Origin: Gluconacetobacter entanii
GTDB taxonomy: Bacteria > Pseudomonadota > Alphaproteobacteria > Acetobacterales > Acetobacteraceae
Direction: 5' to 3'
DNA length: 64,000 nucleotides
Assembly: GCF_003206495.1 (NCBI RefSeq)
Contig: NZ_NKUF01000007.1
Coordinates: 44,397-108,396, forward strand
Shown here: piece by piece, positions 7,553-16,062 of the stretch
Layout of the letters: each line of letters begins with the position of its first letter
Position numbering within the stretch: the stretch's first letter is position 1
Notes under the pieces: model-generated
The model's database searches: none
What the model was told of the DNA's origin: nothing
Seen by the model: only the letters and a program-made list of their open reading frames with translations
Translations under genes and position numbers: made by a program

Positions 7553-8920
7553 TCATGACCGCGCCGACACACTCCCCGGCGCGGCAGGCCGTGTCAGCGG
7601 CCCCGGCAGGTGGGTCAGGCGTGCGCACCCGCGTGCCACGGCCACGCACAGCGCCATGGCGAGGCACATCGGGAACCACATGTCATGCCCGACGCGGGTG
7701 AATTCGATCCCCAGCGCCAGCGCCGTCATGGGCATGGCCATGAACGTGCCGAGGAAGGCGACCCCACCGATCAGGGCGGCGGCATCGGCGGGCACGGCAG
7801 GGGCGGCGAGGTTCCATCCCGCGACCAGCACGCTTGAGAGCAGCGCACCCATCGTCAGGCTTGGCGTCAGCAGGCCGCCGGCTGCCCCCGCCCGCAGCGC
7901 GCCCATGACGACGACGATTTTCAGCACCAGCAGTTCCGCGCCCAGCGTCGCGCCGATGCGGCCCGCCACCGCCAGTTGCGTCGGACCGCGCCCGTTGCCC
8001 GGAAGCTGCGGGAACAGGCACGCCAGCAGGCCGATGGCCGTAAAGACCGCAAGGCACCATGCGATACGCGCCGTCCCCGACGCCGCGCGGTTCTGCGCCA
8101 GTGTGCCGAGGGTCTTGATCGCATGGGCGCACACGCCGATGACCGGTGCGGCGCAGATGGCCCACATCATGATGGCGGGCGTCAGCGGCATGGGGCCGAT
8201 GTCGTACTGCTGCACGTTGCCAAGGGCGATCCACGGCACCACGGCGGCAATGCCGCACGCACCAAGCGCCGCCATCGCCGCACGGGGCGAAAATGCCTTG
8301 AGCAGAACTTCGAGGATGAACAGCGTGCCCGCCAGCGGCACGTTATAGACCGCAGCCAGTCCCGCCCCCGCGCCACAGGCGATGATGATGCGCGCATCCC
8401 CCGGCGCAAGGCCCAGCAGGCGCCCCCCGCGGGAGGCGAGCAGCGCCCCGAATTCACGCGGCGCGGCCTCCCGCCCCAGGGGGGAGCCAAGGGCGACGGT
8501 CACGATCTGCAGCAGCACATGGATGGTCGTGGACATCGCGGGCATGGCCTTGCCCGGCGCATCGCCACGCCCCACGGCGGCCGTGACGCTGACCAGTGGC
8601 CGTCCCGCGCGTTGCAGTCCCCACCAGCCAAACCCCGCGACCACGCCGCAGGTGAACAGGGCCGCCACCCGCCGCCATGGTGGCGCGGCGCTGACGCCGG
8701 CAAGGAAGTTGTGCGGCCCGCCCGCCTGCCCATAGCCATAGGCGACATGCTGGACCGCATGCAGCGCCAGCGCCAGCGCCATCCCGCCCAGTCCGGACAT
8801 GATCCCGGTTGCAATGACCGCAAGGACCATGCGCGCGCCGGGCATCGCGGTGGATGCCGCGGGCGGGACGGGCGATGCGGCGGTGGAGGAGGCGCGGGTG
8901 GGGGCGGGGGGCTGGGTCAT
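7553..8920 (-). CDS. CLC-family chloride channel/transporter
   Basis: Integral membrane protein of 455 residues with many hydrophobic helices, resembling CLC chloride channels and Cl-/H+ antiporters. The segment GSPLGREAAPREFG (about 155-168) corresponds to the conserved pore block that carries the gating glutamate in this family, and AVYNVPLAGTLFILEVLL (about 198-215) matches the downstream family block (normally AAFNAPLAGILFALE). The classical GSGIP motif is not obvious (a GRGDAPG stretch stands near the expected place), so chloride selectivity is less certain. The ATG at 8920 is in a region divergent from glnK. The gene ends next to the family-1 repeat. A role in chloride or acid handling is inferred only. 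Confidence 0.85.
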   Translation of the reverse strand: MTQPPAPTRASSTAASPVPPAASTAMPGARMVLAVIATGIMSGLGGMALALALHAVQHVAYGYGQAGGPHNFLAGVSAAPPWRRVAALFTCGVVAGFGWWGLQRAGRPLVSVTAAVGRGDAPGKAMPAMSTTIHVLLQIVTVALGSPLGREAAPREFGALLASRGGRLLGLAPGDARIIIACGAGAGLAAVYNVPLAGTLFILEVLLKAFSPRAAMAALGACGIAAVVPWIALGNVQQYDIGPMPLTPAIMMWAICAAPVIGVCAHAIKTLGTLAQNRAASGTARIAWCLAVFTAIGLLACLFPQLPGNGRGPTQLAVAGRIGATLGAELLVLKIVVVMGALRAGAAGGLLTPSLTMGALLSSVLVAGWNLAAPAVPADAAALIGGVAFLGTFMAMPMTALALGIEFTRVGHDMWFPMCLAMALCVAVARGCARLTHLPGPLTRPAAPGSVSARS

Positions 8921-9029
8921 GGCGGCCCAATTCTATGCAGGATGTGCGTGCGCGATGCAAAAGCCGATGCAAAAAACATGTGCAAAAACCCCTGCGTTAC
9001 CGGGGCTTAGGCAGGAGTGCGCCCGACTG

Positions 9030-9044
9030 TGGCAATCGTGTTGC
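9030..9044 (+). promoter_or_regulatory. Candidate sigma-54 (-24/-12) promoter for glnK-amtB
   Basis: TGGCA at 9030-9034 and TTGC at 9041-9044 place GG and GC exactly ten bases apart, the spacing required of RpoN promoters. It is upstream of a PII/ammonium-transporter operon, which is commonly NtrC/RpoN-controlled. The leader to the start codon would be about 210 bases. No clear NtrC sites were recognised. Confidence 0.4.
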
Positions 9045-9263
9045 GGGGCGTGATTGAAAAGACACTCCACGCCTTGCGGAATCGCAATGATTGCTTGCAT
9101 GGATTCATCATGTCGGGAATATGGCACCATGGGGCGTTCGTGTTGGTCCGCGGACATGACACGGGGACAGGACACGGGTGATCCGGTTTTCGGGGCGCGC
9201 GCGCGGGTATCGCCAGCAGCGCCACGGGCCCATTGCGTACGCAGGTCGGGGAAGGAAAAAGAC

Positions 9264-9602
9264 ATGAAGTTCGTCATTGCGGTCATCAAGCCGTTCAAGC
9301 TTGATGAGGTCAGGGAGGCGCTTTCCTTGATCGGCGTCGATGCCCTGACCGCGACCGAGGTCAAGGGATATGGTCGGCAGAAGGGCCAGACCGAGATCTA
9401 TCGCGGGGCGGAATACAACATCCAGTTCCTGCCGAAGATCAAGCTGGAGATCGCCGTTCCCGACGCCGTGGCCGACCGCGTGATGGAAGTGATCCAGGCC
9501 GCGGCCAATACCGGCAAGATTGGCGATGGAAAGGTTTTTGTCCTCGATCTGGAAAAGGCCATGCGGATCAGGACCCAGGAAACGGGAGAAAACGCGCTGT
9601 GA
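9264..9602 (+). CDS. glnK: PII nitrogen regulatory protein
   Basis: 112-residue trimeric signalling protein that senses ATP/ADP and 2-oxoglutarate and blocks AmtB when ammonium is plentiful. The length is exactly that of the family. Tyr51, the T-loop residue uridylylated by GlnD, is present in GAEYNIQFLP, and the nucleotide-binding loop GKIGDGKVFV is intact. The frame is open further upstream (from 9054), but ATG 9264 with GGGGAAGG before it gives the canonical start MKFVIAVIKP. Its stop overlaps the amtB start (GTGA), so the two are translationally coupled. Pairing with amtB supports glnK rather than glnB. Confidence 0.95.
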   Translation: MKFVIAVIKPFKLDEVREALSLIGVDALTATEVKGYGRQKGQTEIYRGAEYNIQFLPKIKLEIAVPDAVADRVMEVIQAAANTGKIGDGKVFVLDLEKAMRIRTQETGENAL

Positions 9603-10981
9603 ACAAGATGACCGCCGCGCTGCTGCGCGGGTGTGCCCCGGTGGCGGCCTTTGCCGTGGCGATGGGGGGTGCGTCCGCCCTTGCCGCCGATGCCGCGTCC
9701 ACCCCGCCCGCCATCGATACCGGTGACACGGCATGGATGCTGGTCAGCACCGCGCTGGTGCTGATGATGACGATCCCGGGTCTTGGCCTGTTCTATGCCG
9801 GCATGGTGCGCAAGAAGAACGTGCTGGCGACGCTGATGCAGTCGTTCGCGATCTGCTGCATCATGACGGTGGTGTGGATGGTCGTGGGCTACAGCCTGAC
9901 CTTCACGTCGGGCAATGCGTTCATCGGCGGCCTGTCGCGCGTGATGCTCAATGGCATGGGGGCCGGGATTTCCAAGGGGTCCGACGTCGCGTTCACCATG
10001 GCGGCGGGCACGCCTGCGGCCACGACCATGACCATCCCCGAAAGCGTGTGGATGACGTTCCAGATGACGTTCGCCATCATCACGCCCGCCCTGATTGCCG
10101 GTGCATTCGCCGAACGCATGAAGTTCAGCGCGCTGTGTGTCTTTACCATCGTGTGGTCGCTGCTGGTGTACGTGCCGGTCGCGCACTGGGTCTGGGGGCC
10201 GGACGGATGGGTCGCGGCAAGGATCGGGGCCATCGACTTTGCCGGGGGCACGGTCGTGCATATCAATGCCGGTATTGCGGGCCTGGTCGCCGCCCTGGTG
10301 ATCGGGCGGCGCAAGGGGTACGGGCATGATGACATGTCGCCGTACAACCTGACCTACGCCATCATTGGCGCGTCCCTGCTGTGGGTTGGCTGGTTCGGGT
10401 TCAATGCCGGTTCCGCCGGCGGGGCGAACGGGCGCGCGGGCATGGCGATGGCCACGACCCAGATCGCCGCCGCTGCCGCCGGTGTCGCATGGATGTGCGC
10501 CGAATGGGTCAAGACCGGCAAGCCGACGGTGCTGGGCATCATTTCCGGCGCGGTCGGTGGCCTGGTGGCGATCACGACGGCGGCGGGCTTCGTCCTGCCG
10601 GGCGGTGCGCTGGCGATCGGGCTTGTGGCCGGTGTCGTGTGTTTCTGGGGGGCCACCGGCCTGAAGCACATGATGGGATATGACGACAGCCTCGACGCGT
10701 TTGGCGTGCATGGCATCGGCGGGATCGTCGGCGCGCTGCTGACGGGGGTGTTCGCCTATGGCCCGCTGTCGGCCACCGACGCCAGCCCCGAGGGCGTCAG
10801 CGGTTCATTCGCGCAGTTCCTGGCGCAGGCGGAATCGGTGGGTGTCACCATCGTCTGGTGCGCGGTGCTGACGTTCGTGATCCTCAAGGCGGTGGACCTG
10901 ACGATCGGCCTGCGTGTCACCCCGGACGAGGAGATGGAAGGTCTCGACATGGCGCTGCATGGGGAGCGCATCAATTCCTGA
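9599..10981 (+). CDS. amtB: Ammonium transporter AmtB
   Basis: Inner-membrane trimeric ammonium channel, 460 residues. A cleavable N-terminal signal (residues 1-30, ending ALAA) precedes the Amt core, as in other proteobacterial AmtB proteins. The twin pore histidines are His221 (GTVVHINAG) and His371 (FGVHGIGG). The signature DFAGGTVVHINAG is intact. The start is GTG 9599, overlapping the glnK stop by four bases. A rho-independent terminator follows at 11015. Regulation is expected from nitrogen supply, through the candidate sigma-54 promoter upstream of glnK. Confidence 0.96.
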   Translation: MNKMTAALLRGCAPVAAFAVAMGGASALAADAASTPPAIDTGDTAWMLVSTALVLMMTIPGLGLFYAGMVRKKNVLATLMQSFAICCIMTVVWMVVGYSLTFTSGNAFIGGLSRVMLNGMGAGISKGSDVAFTMAAGTPAATTMTIPESVWMTFQMTFAIITPALIAGAFAERMKFSALCVFTIVWSLLVYVPVAHWVWGPDGWVAARIGAIDFAGGTVVHINAGIAGLVAALVIGRRKGYGHDDMSPYNLTYAIIGASLLWVGWFGFNAGSAGGANGRAGMAMATTQIAAAAAGVAWMCAEWVKTGKPTVLGIISGAVGGLVAITTAAGFVLPGGALAIGLVAGVVCFWGATGLKHMMGYDDSLDAFGVHGIGGIVGALLTGVFAYGPLSATDASPEGVSGSFAQFLAQAESVGVTIVWCAVLTFVILKAVDLTIGLRVTPDEEMEGLDMALHGERINS

Positions 10982-11014
10982 TCCCCGGCCTGTCCGGTGG
11001 GATGTGGGTGAAGG

Positions 11015-11041
11015 AAGGCGGGGCATGTCCCCGCCTTTTTT
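11015..11041 (+). terminator. Rho-independent terminator after glnK-amtB
   Basis: AAGGCGGGG and CCCCGCCTT form a 9-bp stem with a 5-base loop, continuing into a run of T. It is positioned 34 bases after the amtB stop. Confidence 0.85.
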
Positions 11042-11188
11042 CATGTCCCGCGCCCGGCCATATTGCGCCCGCGGAATGTTGCGTATTCGCAATATGGTAT
11101 GTGATGATTTTGACACATACCCTGCCGAATGTTACGGATGAAAGAGTGTTCTGAAATGTGGATAAATCCTAAACATCCATACGGAATC

Positions 11189-11194
11189 TATAAT
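11189..11194 (+). promoter_or_regulatory. Consensus -10 box upstream of porin gene
   Basis: A perfect TATAAT lies 25 bases before the porin ATG in an AT-rich stretch (11140-11200) that stands out from the GC-rich background. No good -35 hexamer was found at 16-18 bases, so an activator may be needed. Confidence 0.35.
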
Positions 11195-11218
11195 TAAGTC
11201 GGCAGCGGGGGCAGCTTC

Positions 11219-12562
11219 ATGGGAAAGGCCGGGACGGGCACGCGGGCGTTGCGTGCAGGCATTGGCTGTATCATCGCGGTGGGGGCGGGCCTGCTGGTGG
11301 ACATGCGCCCGGCCCATGCGCAGGTGTCCGTGTTCAAAAGCATGGAAAAAAGCGATTCCGCCTTTGCGCGCTGGCTGTCGGGCATCACCCTGACCGGGCA
11401 GGTCGAGGGCGGCATCATGGCCAACCCCGCGCGGCCACAGCCCGGCTACAACTTTGGCGACTTCTTTGCCGACCATGCCAACCAGGTGCAGCTCAACCAG
11501 GCGGAGTTCACCCTGCAGAAGGCCATCGACCCGTCGCGTGGCGGCTACCAGGTCGGATTCACGCTGGAGGGCATGTACGGGTCCGATGCGCGCTATTACC
11601 AGATCCTTGGCGTCAGCGCGCATGAATGGAATGCGCGCTACCAGTTGATCCCCGCGCAGGCCCATGCCGATGTCCACCTGCCATGGGCGACGAAGGGGGG
11701 GCTGGACATGCATGCCGGCATCCTGCAGGCCCCGATGGGGGTGGAGACGCTCGACCCCACGACGCGGCCGTTCTATACGCTGGCCTATACCTCTGAATAT
11801 TCCGTCCCCTTCCAGCATATCGGTGCGATGTTCAACTGGCATGTCACCGATATGCTGGACGTGACGTTCGGGATTGATACCGGCAACCAGACCTCCTTTG
11901 GCCGGTCGGACAATAACAACGCCCCTGCCGGGTATTTCGGGTTCAACCTGAACAACCTTGCGCACGGGAAGCTCAATATCGTCGAACTCAGCCGCGTGGG
12001 GCCGGAAAACTCGCGCTATTCCTCCGCCGGGGGACGGCATGAGGCGGATAATGCCGAACGGTTCTGGAACGACATCAACGCCGTCTATGCCGTCAATGAC
12101 CGCCTGACCCTGACGGCGGAGTTCAACTACATCCATGACCAGGGGCTGAACGGCATCCGCGCGAACGGCAATTTCAAGGCCGCCGATGCCGAAAGCTTCG
12201 TCAGTTTCCTCAGCTACAAGGTCAACAAGGTCCTGACCTTCAACTATCGCGGGGAAATCTATCGCGACAACAACAACCTGATGGTCGCGACCTTCATCGG
12301 CAACAATTCCTACATGGATGGCATCTCCGGCCGCACCACCCCGGCCGACGCGCTGATGCCCGGCCCGAGCGGGCATGGCACGACCTATGGCGAAATGACG
12401 CTGGGTGTGACGTACAAGCCTGATATCGGCCACCATGTGCGCGTGTTCATGCTGCGCCCCGAAATCCGCTTTGACCGCTCGCTCAACGGCACGACGCCGT
12501 TCAATGGCGGGCGCAACAATGGCATGTTCACCTTTGGCGGGGATGCGGTGATCGGGTTCTGA
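11219..12562 (+). CDS. OmpL-like beta-barrel outer-membrane porin (BBP2 type)
   Basis: 447-residue outer-membrane protein. A signal peptide runs to about residue 35 (ends AHAQ). The mature part shows alternating aromatic/polar strands and ends in GF, the terminal Phe recognised by the BAM complex. Features such as the conserved NQVQLNQAEFTLQKA and MGVETLDPTTRPFYTLAYTS blocks match the putative beta-barrel porin 2 family (PF07642). It probably admits small solutes; its place after glnK-amtB suggests induction under nitrogen limitation, but a terminator and its own -10 box separate it from amtB. The gene is followed by three tandem family-2 repeats. Confidence 0.8.
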   Translation: MGKAGTGTRALRAGIGCIIAVGAGLLVDMRPAHAQVSVFKSMEKSDSAFARWLSGITLTGQVEGGIMANPARPQPGYNFGDFFADHANQVQLNQAEFTLQKAIDPSRGGYQVGFTLEGMYGSDARYYQILGVSAHEWNARYQLIPAQAHADVHLPWATKGGLDMHAGILQAPMGVETLDPTTRPFYTLAYTSEYSVPFQHIGAMFNWHVTDMLDVTFGIDTGNQTSFGRSDNNNAPAGYFGFNLNNLAHGKLNIVELSRVGPENSRYSSAGGRHEADNAERFWNDINAVYAVNDRLTLTAEFNYIHDQGLNGIRANGNFKAADAESFVSFLSYKVNKVLTFNYRGEIYRDNNNLMVATFIGNNSYMDGISGRTTPADALMPGPSGHGTTYGEMTLGVTYKPDIGHHVRVFMLRPEIRFDRSLNGTTPFNGGRNNGMFTFGGDAVIGF

Positions 12563-12600
12563 GGTATTCCGGCGTGCGGGGGAGTCGGTGCGTGAGAGAC

Positions 12601-13003
12601 CCGGGCTCTGCCCGGACCCGGCAGGGAGCGCGCTCCCTGCACCCTGATTCGTTAAAAGTCATGGTTTCCAAAGGGTAATACCCTTTGGTGGGGGTTCGGG
12701 GGCGAAGCCCCTGAGCGTGCGAGGACGTTGGTGCATGCAACACCCGGGCTCTGCCCGGACCCGGCAGGGAGCGTGCTCCCTGCACCCTGATTCGTTTAAA
12801 AGTCATGGTTTCCAAAGGGTGAGCCCTTTGGTGGGAGGTCGGGGGCGAAGCCCCTGAGCATGCGAGGCCGTTGGTGCCATGCAACACCCGGGCTCTGCCC
12901 GGACCCGGCAGGGATCGCGATCCCTGCACACTGATTCGTTTAAAAGTCATGGTTTCCAAAGGGCAGGCCCTTTGGCGGGGTGCAGGGGCAGCGCCCCTGC
13001 GTG
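12601..13003 (+). repeat. Three tandem family-2 hairpin repeats
   Basis: Units begin at 12601, 12743 and 12888 (period about 142-145). Each holds, in order, CCGGGCTCTGCCCGG, a GGGAGC/GCTCCC-type palindrome, TGATTCGTT(T)AAAAGTCATGG, a CCAAAGGG/CCCTTTGG palindrome and, in the first two units, GGGGGCGAAGCCCC. The array fills the gap between the convergent porin and PEP-hydrolase genes. The third unit has GATCGCGATC in place of GAGCGCGCTC, a compensated change that keeps the stem. Confidence 0.9.
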
Positions 13004-13006
13004 GCC

Positions 13007-13837
13007 TCAGCGCTTCATCGCCTTGAACCGGCGGGTCTGTTCCGTCAGGGCGACCTCGACCGGCAGGCGTTCCATGCTCGATGCGCCATAGAAGCCGTGG
13101 CAGTCGGGGCAGTTGTCCAGCACCTTCTGCGCGTCGTCGGGCATGGCGATCGGGCCGCCATGGCACAGCAGCATGACATCGGGACGGATGGAGCGCGCGG
13201 CCTCCGAAATCTCGTTGATGAGGGTGATCGAATCTTCCAGCGTCATGGTCGTGCCCGCGCCGATCGCCCCGCCGGAGGTCAGGCCCATATGCGCCACCAG
13301 CACGTCGGCCCCGGCCTTTGTCATGTCGCGCGCCTGCTCCGCGTCGAAGACGTAGGGCGTGGTCAGCAGGTCCTTCTTGCGCGCGCGGGCGACGACATCG
13401 ACCTCCAGCGCGTAGCTCATGCCGGTTTCCTCAAGGTTGCGGCGGAAATTCCCGTCGATCAGCCCCACGGTGGGAAAGTTCTGGATGCCCGAAAACCCGA
13501 CCCGCTTCACATCGTCGAGGAACACGTCGAAATCGACAAACGGGTCGGTGCCGCACACACCGGCCAGGACGGGGGTGTGGGGCACCACGGGCAGGACCTC
13601 GCGCGCCATGTCCATGACGATCTGGTTGGCATTGCCATAGGCCAGTACCCCCGCCAGCGACCCGCGCCCCGCCATGCGGTACCGGCCGGAATTGTAGATG
13701 ACGATCATGTCGATCCCGCCCGCCGCCTCGCACTTGGCGGACAGGCCGGTGCCGGCGCCACCACCGATGATAGGATGTTTGTCGGCGATCATCGTGCGGA
13801 ATTTCGCCAGTATCTCTGCGCGTGGAATCGAAGGCAT
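13007..13837 (-). CDS. Phosphoenolpyruvate hydrolase family TIM-barrel protein (Tm-1 C-terminal-like)
   Basis: 276-residue cytoplasmic TIM-barrel protein of the PEP-hydrolase-like family (PF09370). Recognised from [21 protein letters not shown] near residues 22-43, [15 protein letters not shown] and the late [11 protein letters not shown] block, a likely phosphate-binding loop. The reaction is not well established for the family. Its ATG shares one base with the stop codon of the UPF0261 gene upstream, so the two are coupled. In plants the homologous halves are fused in the tomato Tm-1 resistance protein, which supports a functional pair. The gene ends directly at the tandem family-2 repeats. 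Confidence 0.85.
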   Translation of the reverse strand: MPSIPRAEILAKFRTMIADKHPIIGGGAGTGLSAKCEAAGGIDMIVIYNSGRYRMAGRGSLAGVLAYGNANQIVMDMAREVLPVVPHTPVLAGVCGTDPFVDFDVFLDDVKRVGFSGIQNFPTVGLIDGNFRRNLEETGMSYALEVDVVARARKKDLLTTPYVFDAEQARDMTKAGADVLVAHMGLTSGGAIGAGTTMTLEDSITLINEISEAARSIRPDVMLLCHGGPIAMPDDAQKVLDNCPDCHGFYGASSMERLPVEVALTEQTRRFKAMKR

Positions 13838-15054
13838 CAGGTGTTTTCTCCGTTAAAGAGGCTGCGGAACGTGGCGGCGAGTGTATCGGCAAACGCCGCG
13901 TCATTCACCCCATAAGGCAGCGGAATCAGCCGGCGGCGCGGTGTCTGTTCCACCGTGCGCTCCAGCGCTTCGAACAGGGCATGGTCCGCCTGCGGGTCAT
14001 AGAACGGCTCCCCCATGCGGTCGAGCAGGGAGAAACCGCCTTCGGGCAGGAAGAAGCGCACCTCCCCCCGGCACTGGTTCAGCCGGTCGCCAATCCATTC
14101 CCCGATCGCGCGACATTCCGCGACCGAGGTGCGCATCAGCGTGATCTGCGGGTTGTGTTCCACCAGGCGGCGGTTGCGGTAATGGGCGGGCACGGTGTCG
14201 GGCGCGCCGAAATTGACCATGTCCAGCGCACCGCAACTGCCGACATAGGGCACGCCGGTACGGATGGCCGCACCCAGCCGGTCGTCGTCGCAGGGGAAGA
14301 TCCCGCCCGAAAGGTAATCGCAGATCTCGGTCGTGGTGACATCGATGATGCCCGCCAGCAGCCCGGAATCGGCCATGCGTTCCATCGCGCGCCCGCCGGT
14401 GCCGGTGGCGTGGAACACCATGCAGTCGAACGTGTCGTCAAGGTCGCTGACGATGCGTTCCACGCACGGCGTCGTCACACCGAACATCGTCAGCCCCACG
14501 GCCGGGCGCGGGTCATGCAGGGCGGGGGGCAGGTGGCTGGCCATGCCCGCCATGGCGTTGGCGGCGTTGGCGAGGATGCGGCGCGACAGGCGGTTCAGCC
14601 CCTCCATGTCCGTCACGGAATAGACCATGGCGATGTCCGACCCGCCGACATAGGGCGCGACATTGCCCGACGCGACGGTGGAGACCATCATTTTCGGCAG
14701 GCCCAGCGGCAGCTCCTGCAACGCGGGCGCGACCAGCGCGGTGCCCCCCGACCCGCCGATTCCCAGCACGCCGGAGATATCGTTGCGCGCGCACAGGAAA
14801 TGGCGCAGCGCGGTGGCCATGGCGGCGATGGAGGAGCCACGCCTGCGGGTGAATACCGCCTGCGTGCCATCGGGATGGGCGGCGGCAACGGTGGTGGGGG
14901 GGATCGTGTCGGCGTCGTCGGGGCCGGGCGCGCGATGGGCGGTGCTGACATCGACGATGACGGCGGGCACGCCCTGCCCGGTGATGAGGTCATGGACATA
15001 GCGCAGTTCCACGGCCTTGGTGTCGCATGTGCCGACTATATATACACGTCCCAC
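13837..15054 (-). CDS. UPF0261 / Tm-1-like ATP-binding protein
   Basis: 405-residue cytoplasmic protein of the UPF0261 family. The N-terminus [20 protein letters not shown] and the middle [21 protein letters not shown] and FGVTTPCVE segments are characteristic. Tm-1-type relatives bind ATP; the physiological reaction is unknown. Start is GTG 15054 with GGGGAGAG upstream. It overlaps the start of the PEP-hydrolase-family gene by one base, making a two-gene unit. A tetR gene lies 143 bases upstream on the same strand, so the regulator might act on this pair as well as on the divergent efflux gene. Confidence 0.85.
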   Translation of the reverse strand: MGRVYIVGTCDTKAVELRYVHDLITGQGVPAVIVDVSTAHRAPGPDDADTIPPTTVAAAHPDGTQAVFTRRRGSSIAAMATALRHFLCARNDISGVLGIGGSGGTALVAPALQELPLGLPKMMVSTVASGNVAPYVGGSDIAMVYSVTDMEGLNRLSRRILANAANAMAGMASHLPPALHDPRPAVGLTMFGVTTPCVERIVSDLDDTFDCMVFHATGTGGRAMERMADSGLLAGIIDVTTTEICDYLSGGIFPCDDDRLGAAIRTGVPYVGSCGALDMVNFGAPDTVPAHYRNRRLVEHNPQITLMRTSVAECRAIGEWIGDRLNQCRGEVRFFLPEGGFSLLDRMGEPFYDPQADHALFEALERTVEQTPRRRLIPLPYGVNDAAFADTLAATFRSLFNGENT

Positions 15055-15197
15055 GTTGCTCTCCCCTTCCTGCCCGGGTCAGAATTTGCGTCCGCGACAC
15101 AGGGGCGCAAGCCCCGTGGCCGCCCGGCGGGGACACGCTTGCGTGAACAGGGGCGCAGGCAATACTATGTCATGGAAAAGCCGCTTTTCCGCGCCTT

Positions 15198-15896
15198 TTA
15201 CACGTCCGGGACATAGGCCAGCGGTGGCTGGCGCGGCCCGCTGCGCTGATAGGTGTTGAGGAAGACGCGCACGGCCGAACGCGCGACGAAATCAATATAG
15301 GCGGGGCTGGTGTCAACCGGAAGCTGCATGCGCGCGCGCCCCGCGATGTGCGTCTGGCACAGGGCATAGAACTGCTCCGCCGCGAATGTCGGGTCGGGCA
15401 CATCGAGAAGTTCGCTCTGCGGCGCGCGGGTCAGCCATGCGGCAAGGATGCTGGTGGCCTGCTGCGGCCCGTTGGCCCAGAATGTCTTGGCCAGTTCGGG
15501 AAAGGTCGCCGCCTCCGACACGATCACGCGGTTGAGCATCAGCGACAGCGGCGAGGTGATGAGTTCGATCAGCGCGCGCGCGACATGTTCGAGCGAGTCC
15601 GCCATCGTCGCCCCCTCGTCGATGCGGCGGAACATCAGCGGCAGCTTTTCACGGGTGCACTGTTCGATGAAGGCGCAGAACAGGACGGCCTTGCTGTCGA
15701 AATAGTTGTAGAGTGTCCCCTTCGACACGCCCGCGTCGCGCGCGATGCACGACATGCTCGCACCTTCATACCCGTGTTCGGCAAAGATCCGCGCCGCCCC
15801 TTCAAGGATCTGCGCGCGCTTGGCCGGGGAGGTGCCCGTCGCGGCGGAGGGGACCTGCGCCTTGTCCTTGTCGGGGAAGGGGGGCGTTGCAGCCAT
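15198..15896 (-). CDS. TetR/AcrR family transcriptional regulator
   Basis: 232-residue DNA-binding repressor. The helix-turn-helix lies at about 27-73 (RAQILEGAARIFAEHGYEGA then IARDAGVSKGTLYNYFDSK), the canonical TetR signature. The C-terminal part resembles the AcrR/AefR-type ligand domain. A Lys/Pro-rich N-terminal extension of about 25 residues precedes the HTH. It is divergent from the outer-membrane efflux gene at 16063, with a perfect inverted repeat between them (15968-15986), the usual arrangement for a local repressor of an efflux gene. The inducer is unknown. Confidence 0.92.
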   Translation of the reverse strand: MAATPPFPDKDKAQVPSAATGTSPAKRAQILEGAARIFAEHGYEGASMSCIARDAGVSKGTLYNYFDSKAVLFCAFIEQCTREKLPLMFRRIDEGATMADSLEHVARALIELITSPLSLMLNRVIVSEAATFPELAKTFWANGPQQATSILAAWLTRAPQSELLDVPDPTFAAEQFYALCQTHIAGRARMQLPVDTSPAYIDFVARSAVRVFLNTYQRSGPRQPPLAYVPDV

Positions 15897-15967
15897 CAGA
15901 CGTGTCCTGACCTTTTTGTCCGTTAGTTTCGATTGACCCGATGCATAAAGCGGATAGGTTATGGACC

Positions 15968-15986
15968 TGACCGAACTGATCGGTCA
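15968..15986. promoter_or_regulatory. Inverted repeat, candidate TetR operator
   Basis: TGACCGA-5 bases-TCGGTCA is a perfect 7-bp inverted repeat in the 166-bp gap between tetR and the divergent efflux gene. Length and symmetry fit TetR-family operators. Confidence 0.6.
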
Positions 15987-16062
15987 ATGGAAGATGATAT
16001 CGCGCAACCGTTGCGTACGAACAGGTTTATCGTATTGGCGACAGTGACAACAGGGGGCCGCG

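Noticed and set aside
9398..10711. Antisense frame over glnK-amtB
   Set aside because: Low-complexity shadow, whereas both sense proteins have diagnostic residues.
12601..13003. CRISPR array at the tandem repeat
   Set aside because: Only three long units with internal palindromes and no short uniform repeat-spacer pattern.
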